From: Nitrosomonas marina
Lineage (GTDB): Bacteria > Pseudomonadota > Gammaproteobacteria > Burkholderiales > Nitrosomonadaceae
Length of the DNA stretch: 64,000 nt
Assembly: GCF_900111605.1 (NCBI RefSeq)
Contig: NZ_FOIA01000002.1
Coordinates: 62,001 to 126,000 of the forward strand
Reading direction: 5' to 3'
Under the pieces are notes generated by a model. It made no database searches and was not told where the DNA came from. It saw only the letters and a list, made by a program, of their open reading frames with translations. The position numbers were made by a program, and so were the translations under genes. Below are positions 55,978 to 64,000 of this stretch, one piece after another (the stretch's first letter is position 1; every line of letters begins with the position of its first letter).

Positions 55978-56160
55978 CTACTATCCCCGTACGCGAAACA
56001 GATGAAAAAATGAATCCAGAACTCTATCCGTGCGTTATTGTCAGGTATAACGTTACCACGCTGTCATGCCGGAAGGTACAGCACGCACGAAAGATGCTTT
56101 CCTTTTTAGGTACTGCTTACCGAACCCGACAAAATCACGTGGATAAAGTACTCACCGCAA

Positions 56161-57039
56161 TCAACCCAGCGCCGACTTCAGCAATTTTCCCATCTCAGCG
56201 GGATTGCGCGTTACCTGTATTCCACATTCTTCCATAACCGCAAGCTTTTCCTGTGCCGTGCCCTTGCCTCCCGAAATGATCGCGCCGGCATGCCCCATCC
56301 GCTTTCCTGGCGGTGCCGTAACACCGGCAATAAACCCAACGACAGGTTTGCGCATATTATCCTTGACCCAGCGCGCGCATTCTTCTTCATCGGTACCACC
56401 TATCTCGCCGACCATCAGCACTGCATCGGTTTCATCGTCATCATTGAATAACCGCATCACATCAAGATGTTTCAATCCATTGACCGGATCTCCACCGATA
56501 CCGATACAGGTTGATTGCCCAAGTCCTTGCTCCATCAACTGAGCTACCGCTTCATAGGTCAGTGTGCCTGATCGTGAAACCACACCGATACGCCCTTTTT
56601 TATGAATATAGCCGGGCATAATGCCAATCTTGATTTCATCAGGTGTAATAATACCGGGACAATTCGGACCGATCAGGCGGGTTTTTTTGCCTCGCATTTT
56701 ATAGCGCGTACGGATCATGTCACGTACCGGGATACCTTCGGTGATACAAATTACCAGATCAAGTTCCGCTTCCACTGCTTCATCAATCGCTGCAGCGGCA
56801 TACGGCGGTGGTACATATATTACCGAGACAGTAGCGCCCGTGGCTTCCCTCGCTTCCCTGACTGTACCGAAAACCGGTATACCTTCGAAGTTTTCGCCCG
56901 GCTTGCGCGGATTGACGCCTGCCACAAAACATGACTGACCATTCGCGTATTCACGACACATTCGGGTATGGAACTGACCTGTTTTGCCGGTTATTCCCTG
57001 AGTCATTACACGGCTGTTCTGATTGATAAGGATGGACAT
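56161..57039 (-). CDS. sucD: Succinyl-CoA ligase, alpha subunit
   Basis: This 292-residue enzyme subunit forms succinyl-CoA/ADP with SucC in the TCA cycle. The opening MSILINQNSRVMTQGITGKTGQFH is the family start with the CoA-binding motif; the phospho-accepting His is H250 in GKRMGHAGAIISGGKG. It follows sucC by 42 bases, the usual sucCD order. It is soluble and cytoplasmic. Confidence 0.97.
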   Translation of the reverse strand: MSILINQNSRVMTQGITGKTGQFHTRMCREYANGQSCFVAGVNPRKPGENFEGIPVFGTVREAREATGATVSVIYVPPPYAAAAIDEAVEAELDLVICITEGIPVRDMIRTRYKMRGKKTRLIGPNCPGIITPDEIKIGIMPGYIHKKGRIGVVSRSGTLTYEAVAQLMEQGLGQSTCIGIGGDPVNGLKHLDVMRLFNDDDETDAVLMVGEIGGTDEEECARWVKDNMRKPVVGFIAGVTAPPGKRMGHAGAIISGGKGTAQEKLAVMEECGIQVTRNPAEMGKLLKSALG

Positions 57040-57081
57040 GAATCACAGCTCCTTCAATAGATAAATCGAATACATAACAAA

Positions 57082-58248
57082 TCAGGCGTTTTCAGCCGCC
57101 CTGACAACTTTCTGCGCCGCATCGGCCATATTCCCGGCAGCAATAACGGAAAGACCTGAATCTGCAAGTATCTGTTTGCCAAGCTTCACATTAGTCCCTT
57201 CCAGACGGACTACCAGCGGCACTGTCAACCGGACCTCACGCGCCGCCTGTACCACACCTTCCGCGATCACGTCACAACGCATAATGCCACCGAAAATATT
57301 GACCAGAATCGCTTCAAGCTTTGGATTTTTCAACATCAACTTGAATGCCTCGGTCACTTTCTCAGCTGTTGCACCGCCACCAACATCCAGAAAATTGGCC
57401 GGGTTACCGCCATATAACTTTATGATATCCATCGTTGCCATCGCAAGTCCGGCGCCGTTAACCAGGCAACCGATATTACCGTCGAGTGGAATATACGACA
57501 AATCGTGTTCAGAAGCCTCGATTTCAAGCGGTTCCTCTTCATCCAGATCACGCAGAGAAGCGATTTCTGGATGACGAAACAGCGCATTATCATCAAAATT
57601 CATTTTTGCATCGAGTGCGAGTATGTGGTTGTCTGCCGTCAACACCAGCGGATTAATCTCGGCAAGCGATGCGTCCTTGTCGTCAAATGCCTTGTACAGT
57701 CCTTTCAGCAACGCTGCGGCTTCATCACGACCCGCATCAGGAATACCGGTTTTCGCCGCCATGTCCAACGCCTCATCATCCGATATCCCGGCAATTGGAT
57801 CAATCATCAGCTTGTGGATTTTTTCCGGCGTTTCCGCCGCCACCTGCTCAATATCCATGCCGCCTTCAGCGCTCGTCATCAAGCATACACGCTGGCTGTC
57901 ACGGTCGACTACCATACCGACATAATATTCAGTGACGATACTCACGCCTTCTTCTATAAACAACCGGTGAACAGTCTGCCCATCCGGACCGGTCTGATGC
58001 GTTACCAGCTGCATGCCAAACATGTTACCGGCCAATTCACGAACTTCCTCAATCGATTGTGCGATCTTGACGCCACCACCCTTGCCTCGCCCGCCGGCAT
58101 ATATCTGCGCCTTTACAACCCAGGTGTCGCCACCGAGTTGCTGCGCGGCGTTTACAGCCTCATCGACGTTGAAACAGGCAATACCGCGTGACGTTGCCAC
58201 CCCATATTGCCGCAGAATTTCCTTGGCCTGATATTCATGAATTTTCAT
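57082..58248 (-). CDS. sucC: Succinyl-CoA ligase, beta subunit
   Basis: The ATG at 58248 gives 388 residues, the normal SucC length, and the conserved start [16 protein letters not shown]. The ATP-grasp domain ([19 protein letters not shown] at about 45-63) and the C-terminal ligase part with [13 protein letters not shown] are clear. The frame is open for 30 more codons to 58338, but these are not conserved. It pairs with SucD. Confidence 0.97.
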   Translation of the reverse strand: MKIHEYQAKEILRQYGVATSRGIACFNVDEAVNAAQQLGGDTWVVKAQIYAGGRGKGGGVKIAQSIEEVRELAGNMFGMQLVTHQTGPDGQTVHRLFIEEGVSIVTEYYVGMVVDRDSQRVCLMTSAEGGMDIEQVAAETPEKIHKLMIDPIAGISDDEALDMAAKTGIPDAGRDEAAALLKGLYKAFDDKDASLAEINPLVLTADNHILALDAKMNFDDNALFRHPEIASLRDLDEEEPLEIEASEHDLSYIPLDGNIGCLVNGAGLAMATMDIIKLYGGNPANFLDVGGGATAEKVTEAFKLMLKNPKLEAILVNIFGGIMRCDVIAEGVVQAAREVRLTVPLVVRLEGTNVKLGKQILADSGLSVIAAGNMADAAQKVVRAAENA

Positions 58249-58436
58249 AACACGGATTCTGATAAAGATTGGAAATTTGAATAATGCCCGCCAGTATAGC
58301 GCAAATTTTCTCACTCGCCATGCATGCCGGGAACACAATTATCTGGCCCAATCCATATAGCCTATACTGAAAAAACTGGCTTATGCCCGTTCCAGTAACG
58401 GGGCTGTGGCTAAATCAACAGCACTTCAACTACACG

Positions 58437-59429
58437 TCAGACCGGCCACTGTTGAGTCACACAATGAATGCCCCCGCCTCCGACAACCAGATTGCTTGCG
58501 TCAAACGGAACAATTTTCCTGCCAGGAAGAGCCCGTTTGATAGCATCGACGGCAGCGATATCATTTTTTTGTCCAAAAATCGGAAACAACAACGCATCGT
58601 TGACAAAATAAAAATTGATATATGAAGCTGCAAGGCGTCTTTCACCAGCATACATCGGCAACGGCTGATTAATTGGCACCACCTGCAGGCTGCGCCCCCG
58701 CGCATCCGTCTCCCGATTCAGAATAGCCAGGTTCTCTTGCAAAATCTCGTAATTCGGGTCGGTAGTATCATCGCTGCATAAAGCTGCGATCATGCCTGGC
58801 TGAATGAACGCTGCGACATTATCACTATGACCATCCGTTTCATCGTCGCAGAGACCCTGCGGCAGCCAGATCACTTTTGTCACGCCAAGCAAATCCTGAA
58901 AATACACCTCTGCTTCAACCTTGTCCAAACCGGGATTGCGGTTATTATTCAGCACGACGCTTTCGGTGGTGAGCAATGTTCCTTCGCCGTCAACGCTAAA
59001 ACCGCCTCCCTCGAAATATAGCGGCGCTTCAATCAAATCCATGTTATCCAGCAGTGAAATATAGTCAGGAAGCCGGGCGTCGTTATGAAAAGGGGTGTAC
59101 TTCCCGCCCCATGCATTGAACTTCCATTTCAGAATTTTCTGCGCATTGCTGTTATCATCGCTGACATAGACCGGTCCGCTGTCCCGCACCCAGCCGTCGT
59201 CAATCTGTACCGGGATAACGGTAACATTCGGTTCCTGCACATCCAGCCGATTAACAATAGATTGATGGTCCGCCGGTGGTACCAACAGGCGCACCGGTTC
59301 AAAACGCGCTATTTCTCTGGCCAGCGCCATATAAGTCTCGACCGCATCGTTGTACTTGTCTTGCCAAATACCGGATCTGGCAGGCCAGGCAATATACGTT
59401 AACCGATGCCTCGCCCATTCTGCCCTCAT
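58437..59429 (-). CDS. aguA: Agmatine deiminase
   Basis: Starting at ATG 59429, which matches the family start (RAEWARHRLTYIAWP), gives 330 residues. Motifs of the porphyromonas-type/agmatine deiminase family are visible: DDGWVRDSGPVYV, FEGGGFSVDGEGTLL, and the catalytic Cys in GGGGIHCVTQQ near the C-terminus. The enzyme converts agmatine to N-carbamoylputrescine in the polyamine pathway. Another ATG at 59438 and the open frame to 59495 are possible starts. No N-carbamoylputrescine amidase gene is adjacent. Confidence 0.94.
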   Translation of the reverse strand: MRAEWARHRLTYIAWPARSGIWQDKYNDAVETYMALAREIARFEPVRLLVPPADHQSIVNRLDVQEPNVTVIPVQIDDGWVRDSGPVYVSDDNSNAQKILKWKFNAWGGKYTPFHNDARLPDYISLLDNMDLIEAPLYFEGGGFSVDGEGTLLTTESVVLNNNRNPGLDKVEAEVYFQDLLGVTKVIWLPQGLCDDETDGHSDNVAAFIQPGMIAALCSDDTTDPNYEILQENLAILNRETDARGRSLQVVPINQPLPMYAGERRLAASYINFYFVNDALLFPIFGQKNDIAAVDAIKRALPGRKIVPFDASNLVVGGGGIHCVTQQWPV

Positions 59430-59552
59430 TATATACATCACACACTCATTGCCGAAAATTACGAACACGCATTTTGCTGTCTTTTTAATGTTCAATCTGC
59501 GTCATTTACGAAATCGCTGCCGGTATTTTTCTGCAACAATATTTCATTCGAA

Positions 59553-59924
59553 TCATTCGCACACGTACGCGTTTCCCGTAAACATAATCCTTTGTTCGAC
59601 TCCGGGAATTGCATAACGCGCAGTATTATAGGTCTGCAGTACATGCACGGTATTACCGCCCAGCTTTGCTGTTTCCGCACGCAACCTGTCGCGAGCGATA
59701 ATCAGACGTTCCGGATAGGTTATATCGCTGTCCTCGGCCTCTGATGCACCTGTGACTTTGCCAAGCAGCTTGCAGCCCGTCAAATCCTGTTCCTTGCCTA
59801 GCAATAGCAAAATCGGTCCGGCCTTTTTGGAATCGGGCGTTTCGGCCACCACTGGCTGACCGGCCAGCAGAAAAACCAATCCAGCGACCGGAACCAGCAA
59901 CGGCATTTTCAATTGAACAAACAT
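59553..59924 (-). CDS. DUF4156-like periplasmic protein
   Basis: The ATG at 59924, with GGAGG 5 bases upstream, gives 123 residues with a signal peptide (cleavage near VVAETP). The mature part shows the DUF4156/RcsF-like pattern: CKLLGKVTGASEAED, then ARDRLRAETAKLGGNTVHVL. The Cys residues near start and end could form a disulfide. The function is not known. A neighbouring ATG at 59927 is less well placed from the ribosome site. Confidence 0.75.
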   Translation of the reverse strand: MFVQLKMPLLVPVAGLVFLLAGQPVVAETPDSKKAGPILLLLGKEQDLTGCKLLGKVTGASEAEDSDITYPERLIIARDRLRAETAKLGGNTVHVLQTYNTARYAIPGVEQRIMFTGNAYVCE

Positions 59925-60210
59925 CATAGCCTCCATAAACAATTGATTGATTGATTTTATTGATATTCAAGAACTGTTAAAACTAGCGATATATTTTAAC
60001 ACCCGTTAACGCTGTTGTTTCAGTCCCGCCAATCAACCGCCTCCTGCATTGCGCCCGGTGCAAAGCCAGTGCACACTGGCGCGATGCAAAACGGTTTCAA
60101 AAGAACAGATTGATTGACGTTTTTTATGTTAACGTGAGATTTATGATTTTTTTCACAAAAACTGCAAAATACAGAACTATCAAAACAAACCTGCGTATGG
60201 AAAAACCGGT

Positions 60211-61719
60211 ATGAATCACGACATTTGCACACATTATCTGCTCCGGTTAAAGAGTCTGTTACGTTTTTTTACCGCATTGATGGTAGTTACGACTTGCACA
60301 CCACTGCATGCCGTCGCATTGCTCTCCGACAAACTGGAACTCTATCTGCCCTGGACGCACTACCGCGGACAGACCTATTCCGTACAAATGAATCCAGCAG
60401 CCGGTAGCGTACATGCATTCCGACTGAACAGTACGACAACGCGCGACGTCAGTACGTTTGAATCCGTGCTTGCAATTGTCGACGATGACCTGACGGTAGC
60501 AATTCCGGTGGTTGGGTTCCGTGGCGAACTTTACCGCGCAACGCTGAATCATGACGGCGGCGATGTATTCCGGGTTACGAATGCCGCGCCTGTATCCGCC
60601 ACAACTGGCAGGGGCGTTCCGCTTTCGGCGACACTGATGGAGACCAGAACAGTCGAACAGATTGCGCTGGAATATCCGATAGCCGCCTTCGCAGGGATAG
60701 AATTGCGTTATGATGTCTCGGTATACCGGATCGGATACCAGACACAGGATGCATTTGGCAATCTTGTTTCAGCATCCGGCGTTGTCGGCGTGCCGTTGGG
60801 CATACCGGCAGGTGCGCCGCTGCTGAGCTTCCAGCATGGCACCATTACCCGCAGCGACCACGCGCCAAGCATCAATCCTGAGGAAACGGGCGCCGATCTG
60901 GCACTGTATCTGATGGCCGCGCGCGGTTATGCAGTCGCGGTGCCGGACTATCTGGGATTTGGCGACAATACAGGCCTGCACCCGTTCATGCACGCCAAAA
61001 CACTGGCCTGGTCGACGATCGACCTGATCCGCGCCGTGCGTTCCCTGGCAGCAGATATCGGTTTTCCGTTAAACGGACAATTGTTTCTGGCTGGTTATTC
61101 CGAAGGCGGTTATGCCACCATGGCAGCACAGCGCGAAATCGAAACCCATCATGCCGACGAGCTTATCATTACCGCTTCAGCACCGATGGCGGGCGCCTAC
61201 GACTTGTCCGGCACCATGCTCCAGCAGGCACTGTCTGGCAACCCTTTACCCAGGCCGATGTATTTTCCGTATCTGCTGCTCGCTTACAACCAGATTTACG
61301 GTTTTGACGGCGATCTCGAAAATCTTTTAAATGAAAATATTGCCACTGCGGTACCCGGTCTGTTTGACGGCTCAAACGATGGCGACATGATCGATGACGC
61401 GCTGCCAGCAACGGCACGAGAACTGTTTTCACCCGTTCTGATTGCCGCACTGGAAAACAATGGTTATCATCCGCTCAGAGCGGCGCTGGCGCACAACGAC
61501 GTGTACCGCTGGACGCCGGTTTCACCAATGCGCCTGTATCATTGCCTGGATGATGAACATGTGCCCTACGCCAACGCCCTGGTGGCCATGGATTACTTTA
61601 ACACCGTGGGCGCTGATGTCAGCCTGGAAACACTGTTTCTCGGAGGGCACTCGGACTGTGCAATTCCGGCGCTGCTCAGCGGCAACGCCTGGTTTGATTC
61701 GCTGGTCGTGCTGCCGTAA
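60211..61719 (+). CDS. Secreted alpha/beta hydrolase (secretory lipase-like)
   Basis: This 502-residue protein has a signal peptide (about residues 12-34), an N-terminal beta-rich part (about 40-150), and an alpha/beta-hydrolase domain with nucleophile motif GYSEGG (Ser 297), a likely Asp in CLDDEHVPY (447/448) and His 480 in GGHSDC. It is similar to the secretory lipase/esterase group. The substrate is unknown. The stop lies 3 bases from the end of the converging acylphosphatase gene. Confidence 0.85.
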   Translation: MNHDICTHYLLRLKSLLRFFTALMVVTTCTPLHAVALLSDKLELYLPWTHYRGQTYSVQMNPAAGSVHAFRLNSTTTRDVSTFESVLAIVDDDLTVAIPVVGFRGELYRATLNHDGGDVFRVTNAAPVSATTGRGVPLSATLMETRTVEQIALEYPIAAFAGIELRYDVSVYRIGYQTQDAFGNLVSASGVVGVPLGIPAGAPLLSFQHGTITRSDHAPSINPEETGADLALYLMAARGYAVAVPDYLGFGDNTGLHPFMHAKTLAWSTIDLIRAVRSLAADIGFPLNGQLFLAGYSEGGYATMAAQREIETHHADELIITASAPMAGAYDLSGTMLQQALSGNPLPRPMYFPYLLLAYNQIYGFDGDLENLLNENIATAVPGLFDGSNDGDMIDDALPATARELFSPVLIAALENNGYHPLRAALAHNDVYRWTPVSPMRLYHCLDDEHVPYANALVAMDYFNTVGADVSLETLFLGGHSDCAIPALLSGNAWFDSLVVLP

Positions 61720-61722
61720 GCA

Positions 61723-62055
61723 TCACAGATAAAATTCCACATTGGGCGACCAGTTAAACCGGCTGACGTTGTCGGTGGTCACCTGATGTTCGAATAACTC
61801 GATAAAATGGTCGTAGACATGCAGCGATTCAACGCGTGCCTGCCACGAATTGATGGGTTTTCCAGCCTGCAGTTTCCCGATCATTTCATCGATCACGGCG
61901 GCATCGCCTACAAGCGAACAATGCACGCGGTTCGTATCGGCAGCATCGTTTGAGGCGCCACCCGCGAGTTTGCGCTGTTGTGCACCGCGAATAAACGTCT
62001 GCCTGAACATGACATTCTGGACATTGCCGGTCACATAAAAGCTGATCTTTTTCAC
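61723..62055 (-). CDS. acyP: Acylphosphatase
   Basis: This 110-residue protein has the acylphosphatase fold signature, with GNVQNVMFRQ in place of the usual GxVQGVxFR; the catalytic Arg is kept. The second motif is divergent (GGASNDAADTNRVH instead of GWVRNxxDGxV), but an Asn is present at the right place. Acylphosphatases hydrolyse acyl phosphates in the cytoplasm. The unusual motif and length (about 20 residues longer than usual) make activity uncertain. Confidence 0.8.
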   Translation of the reverse strand: MKKISFYVTGNVQNVMFRQTFIRGAQQRKLAGGASNDAADTNRVHCSLVGDAAVIDEMIGKLQAGKPINSWQARVESLHVYDHFIELFEHQVTTDNVSRFNWSPNVEFYL

Positions 62056-62116
62056 CGATAATTCACAGTTAAATATTGAACAAATTTATGCCTATCAAAG
62101 TTCCGCCCATTGGCAG

Positions 62117-62845
62117 TCATTCAGACAGAAATGTGATTTTCTTGATAAACGCTTCCGATACACCTTGTGTTTTACTGGTATTCTTCTGAAAAGCGAACGC
62201 GGTAATCGGGGGTGTTTTCGCCTGATTAAAAACCGTTTTAAATCGCTCGTCTACTTCAAAATCCGTGGTAATGGTTTTACCCGACTGATCACCCGAAGCC
62301 ACGCAAAAATAGCGGCCGCCTTCGCGCCAGAGTTTGCCGAGATACATTTTGCCCTGCTCTTCTTCCTTGCCGATAAACGGACTTAGAAAGTAAGGCGCGG
62401 ATTTGATACCCAACGGCAACCCACTTGACAGTTTTTCCGTACCAAACGACAGCATGACCGCAATCGGCACGCTGTTGACACCATTATTCCAGTCCGCACC
62501 CTCGGGATATTGATTGACACCCCACACAATTTCCACACGCTTGACGTTGTGAATAAAATCCTGCTCTGCTAATCTCAGACCAAATAAACCCGCCGTCTCC
62601 ATTTGTGTACTGATGACCAGAGCATCGTTTTCAAATCGCGGGGCCAGCGCTTCGGCGTCCAGTTCGAATTCGAACCCCTGCTGTTCAAGCCAGGCCAGTG
62701 CGCTGCCTTCGTCCTTTCCGGTAAAGTCAATTTCGTGAATCACTCGCTCTGCAGCAAGTGCAGTTGTTGTATAAACGAAAAACACCAGACAGGCTATCAC
62801 TGCAGCCCATCCATGTTTTATGGTATGAAGTGATGTATCTCGCAT
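62117..62845 (-). CDS. DUF3047 secreted protein
   Basis: The ATG at 62845 gives 242 residues with a signal peptide (hydrophobic about 14-28, cleavage near ALAAE). The mature part has DUF3047 features: VKRVEIVWGVNQYPEGADW, then VPIAVMLSFG and SFVGKEEEQGKMYLGK-like segment. It is probably a periplasmic or outer-surface beta-sandwich protein, and the function is unknown. The open frame extends to 62881. It lies between acylphosphatase and dGTPase genes, all on the minus strand. Confidence 0.8.
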   Translation of the reverse strand: MRDTSLHTIKHGWAAVIACLVFFVYTTTALAAERVIHEIDFTGKDEGSALAWLEQQGFEFELDAEALAPRFENDALVISTQMETAGLFGLRLAEQDFIHNVKRVEIVWGVNQYPEGADWNNGVNSVPIAVMLSFGTEKLSSGLPLGIKSAPYFLSPFIGKEEEQGKMYLGKLWREGGRYFCVASGDQSGKTITTDFEVDERFKTVFNQAKTPPITAFAFQKNTSKTQGVSEAFIKKITFLSE

Positions 62846-62993
62846 TGTGTTTCCCTCAAAAACGGCTAAACTGGAAGTCACATGTCATAAAAACAACATT
62901 GTCTTTTTCAGATTAGGAACATATTTTAGCGAATAGGTTGCAGATTCTCTACCAGATTTGAAAGTACAGGATTTCAGATCCCAATATCTGCAG

Positions 62994-64000
62994 TTAATCC
63001 TGTGTGATTGCGAACAGCCGCTGATATTCGCGAATGGCGTAACGGTCGGTCATGCCTGCGATATAATCAGCGATGGCCTGATGGCCTTCCCGCTCGAATT
63101 TGTGTTGATATTTGACGGGAAGCAGGCGCACATTGGAATTGAAGGCTTCAAACAGCCGCCTGATCGTATGCGACGCCTTATTGCTCATACGCGTCACACG
63201 ATAATGCAGGTACAAATTGTCATACAGGAATTTTTTCAGCTGTTGCTGTTCCTTTTTGACGGGCTCACTGAAACCGATCAGCGGCGGCGCCAGGTATACA
63301 TCATCCAGACAATGCAATTGCGTCTTGGCTATATTCTGTCTGCTTTGTGTCGTCAAATCGATGGCCAGGGTGTTGATCATGCTGCGCACGGTTTCATAAA
63401 CCAATCGCCGTTCTGTCAGTCCGGGATGCGTTTTCCTGACTTCATTCAGATGCCGGGAGAAGATACTGACCTCCAGCAACTGCTCAAGTGAAATCAGTCC
63501 TGAACGCAGCCCGTCATCAACATCATGATTATTATAAGCGATTTCATCGGCAAAATTGGCCAGCTGCGCTTCAAGCGACGGCCTTGTACTCTGAATAAAA
63601 CGCTCTCCCACAGCACCCAGCTTGCGGGCATTATTTTTTGACGCACGTTTCAGGATGCCCGCACGGGTCTCAAAACACAGATTTAACCCGTCAAACGCGG
63701 CATAACGCTCTTCCAGAATATCAACCACCCGCAATGACTGCAGATTATGTTCAAAACCGCCATATTCCTTCATACACGCGTTCAATGCGTCCTGCCCGGC
63801 GTGACCGAACGGAGTATGCCCCAGATCATGTGCAAGCGTGATCGCTTCCACCAGATCCTCGTTCAGATACAGATTGCGTGCGATCGAACGACCAATTTGC
63901 GCCACTTCAAGACTGTGCGTCAAGCGCGTGCGAAACAGGTCGCCTTCATGGTTGACGAATACCTGGGTTTTATATTCAAGCCGCCGAAAAGCTTTTGAAT
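62994..64000 (-). CDS. dgt: Deoxyguanosinetriphosphate triphosphohydrolase-like protein, 5' truncated by the window
   Basis: The frame is open through the window end: the bases at 63924-64000 read [20 protein letters not shown] and LFRTR, the family's conserved N-terminal part, so the start lies outside. The HD-domain metal site is visible in [13 protein letters not shown] and [16 protein letters not shown], and the protein continues to about 335 residues here. It hydrolyses dNTPs to deoxynucleosides and triphosphate. The TTG at 63923 is internal and not a start. Confidence 0.95.
   Translation of the reverse strand, partial: SKAFRRLEYKTQVFVNHEGDLFRTRLTHSLEVAQIGRSIARNLYLNEDLVEAITLAHDLGHTPFGHAGQDALNACMKEYGGFEHNLQSLRVVDILEERYAAFDGLNLCFETRAGILKRASKNNARKLGAVGERFIQSTRPSLEAQLANFADEIAYNNHDVDDGLRSGLISLEQLLEVSIFSRHLNEVRKTHPGLTERRLVYETVRSMINTLAIDLTTQSRQNIAKTQLHCLDDVYLAPPLIGFSEPVKKEQQQLKKFLYDNLYLHYRVTRMSNKASHTIRRLFEAFNSNVRLLPVKYQHKFEREGHQAIADYIAGMTDRYAIREYQRLFAITQD

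Noticed and set aside
57505..58191. 228-codon + strand open frame within sucC
   Set aside because: It lies antisense to a well-conserved housekeeping gene, has no family resemblance and is a shadow of its codon bias.
58386..58402. CCCGTT-CCAGT-AACGGG hairpin between agmatine deiminase and sucC
   Set aside because: The stem is only 6 bases and no T run follows directly on either strand, so it was not called a terminator.
1..64000. tRNA, rRNA, tmRNA and CRISPR arrays
   Set aside because: I looked through the intergenic regions for TPsiC-arm patterns and regularly spaced repeats and found none; a covariance-model scan would be needed to exclude them fully.

Overview
The window looks like a chromosomal segment of a betaproteobacterium, most likely a Nitrosomonas-like ammonia oxidiser. 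This is inferred from the protein families, from two FecI-FecR-TonB-receptor iron modules in 18 kb, and from the moderate GC content; no rRNA or marker gene here settles the species.

Layout. Positions 1-7086 (+) are the distal part of a flagellar basal-body/hook operon, flgF(end)-flgG-H-I-J-K-L. Positions 7083-10161 hold a secreted protein of unknown function, rnfH and ratA (-), then smpB and a heme A synthase (+). Positions 10780-28566 are an iron and envelope region: sigma/anti-sigma/TonB receptor module 1, a small periplasmic protein, a PepSY membrane protein behind a Fur-box promoter, a three-gene RND efflux system, and sigma/anti-sigma/TonB receptor module 2 behind a second Fur box.

Positions 29194-54093 (-) are the most interesting part: an almost gap-free run of 18 genes encoding a complete extracellular-type contractile injection system (eCIS), related to Afp/PVC/MAC-type phage-tail-like particles. 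In transcription order it has a DUF4255 tail-terminator-like protein, an unknown protein, the sheath, two tube proteins, a tiny DUF5908-like protein, a LysM tail protein, a VgrG-like hub, a PAAR tip, a gp25-like wedge, a previously uncalled 47-codon ORF, a 1300-residue baseplate protein, a fibre-like protein, a small protein with an internal duplication, a 1045-residue baseplate protein, a 1646-residue modular tape-measure-type protein, an AAA+ ATPase, and an 878-residue membrane-anchored protein with a peptidoglycan-binding-like motif and a GH18-like domain lacking the catalytic glutamate. Most junctions overlap or are separated by fewer than 35 bases, so the genes are probably co-transcribed. 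No classical toxin is recognisable, so the cargo is unknown; the 878-residue protein is the best candidate for an effector, anchor or release factor.

Upstream on the same strand lie dacB (a PBP4-type peptidase, 34 bases before the cluster), a small lipoprotein and sucD-sucC. The window ends with agmatine deiminase, a DUF4156-like protein, a secreted alpha/beta hydrolase, an acylphosphatase, a DUF3047 protein and a truncated dGTPase gene. No tRNA, rRNA, CRISPR array, intact insertion sequence or integrase was seen.
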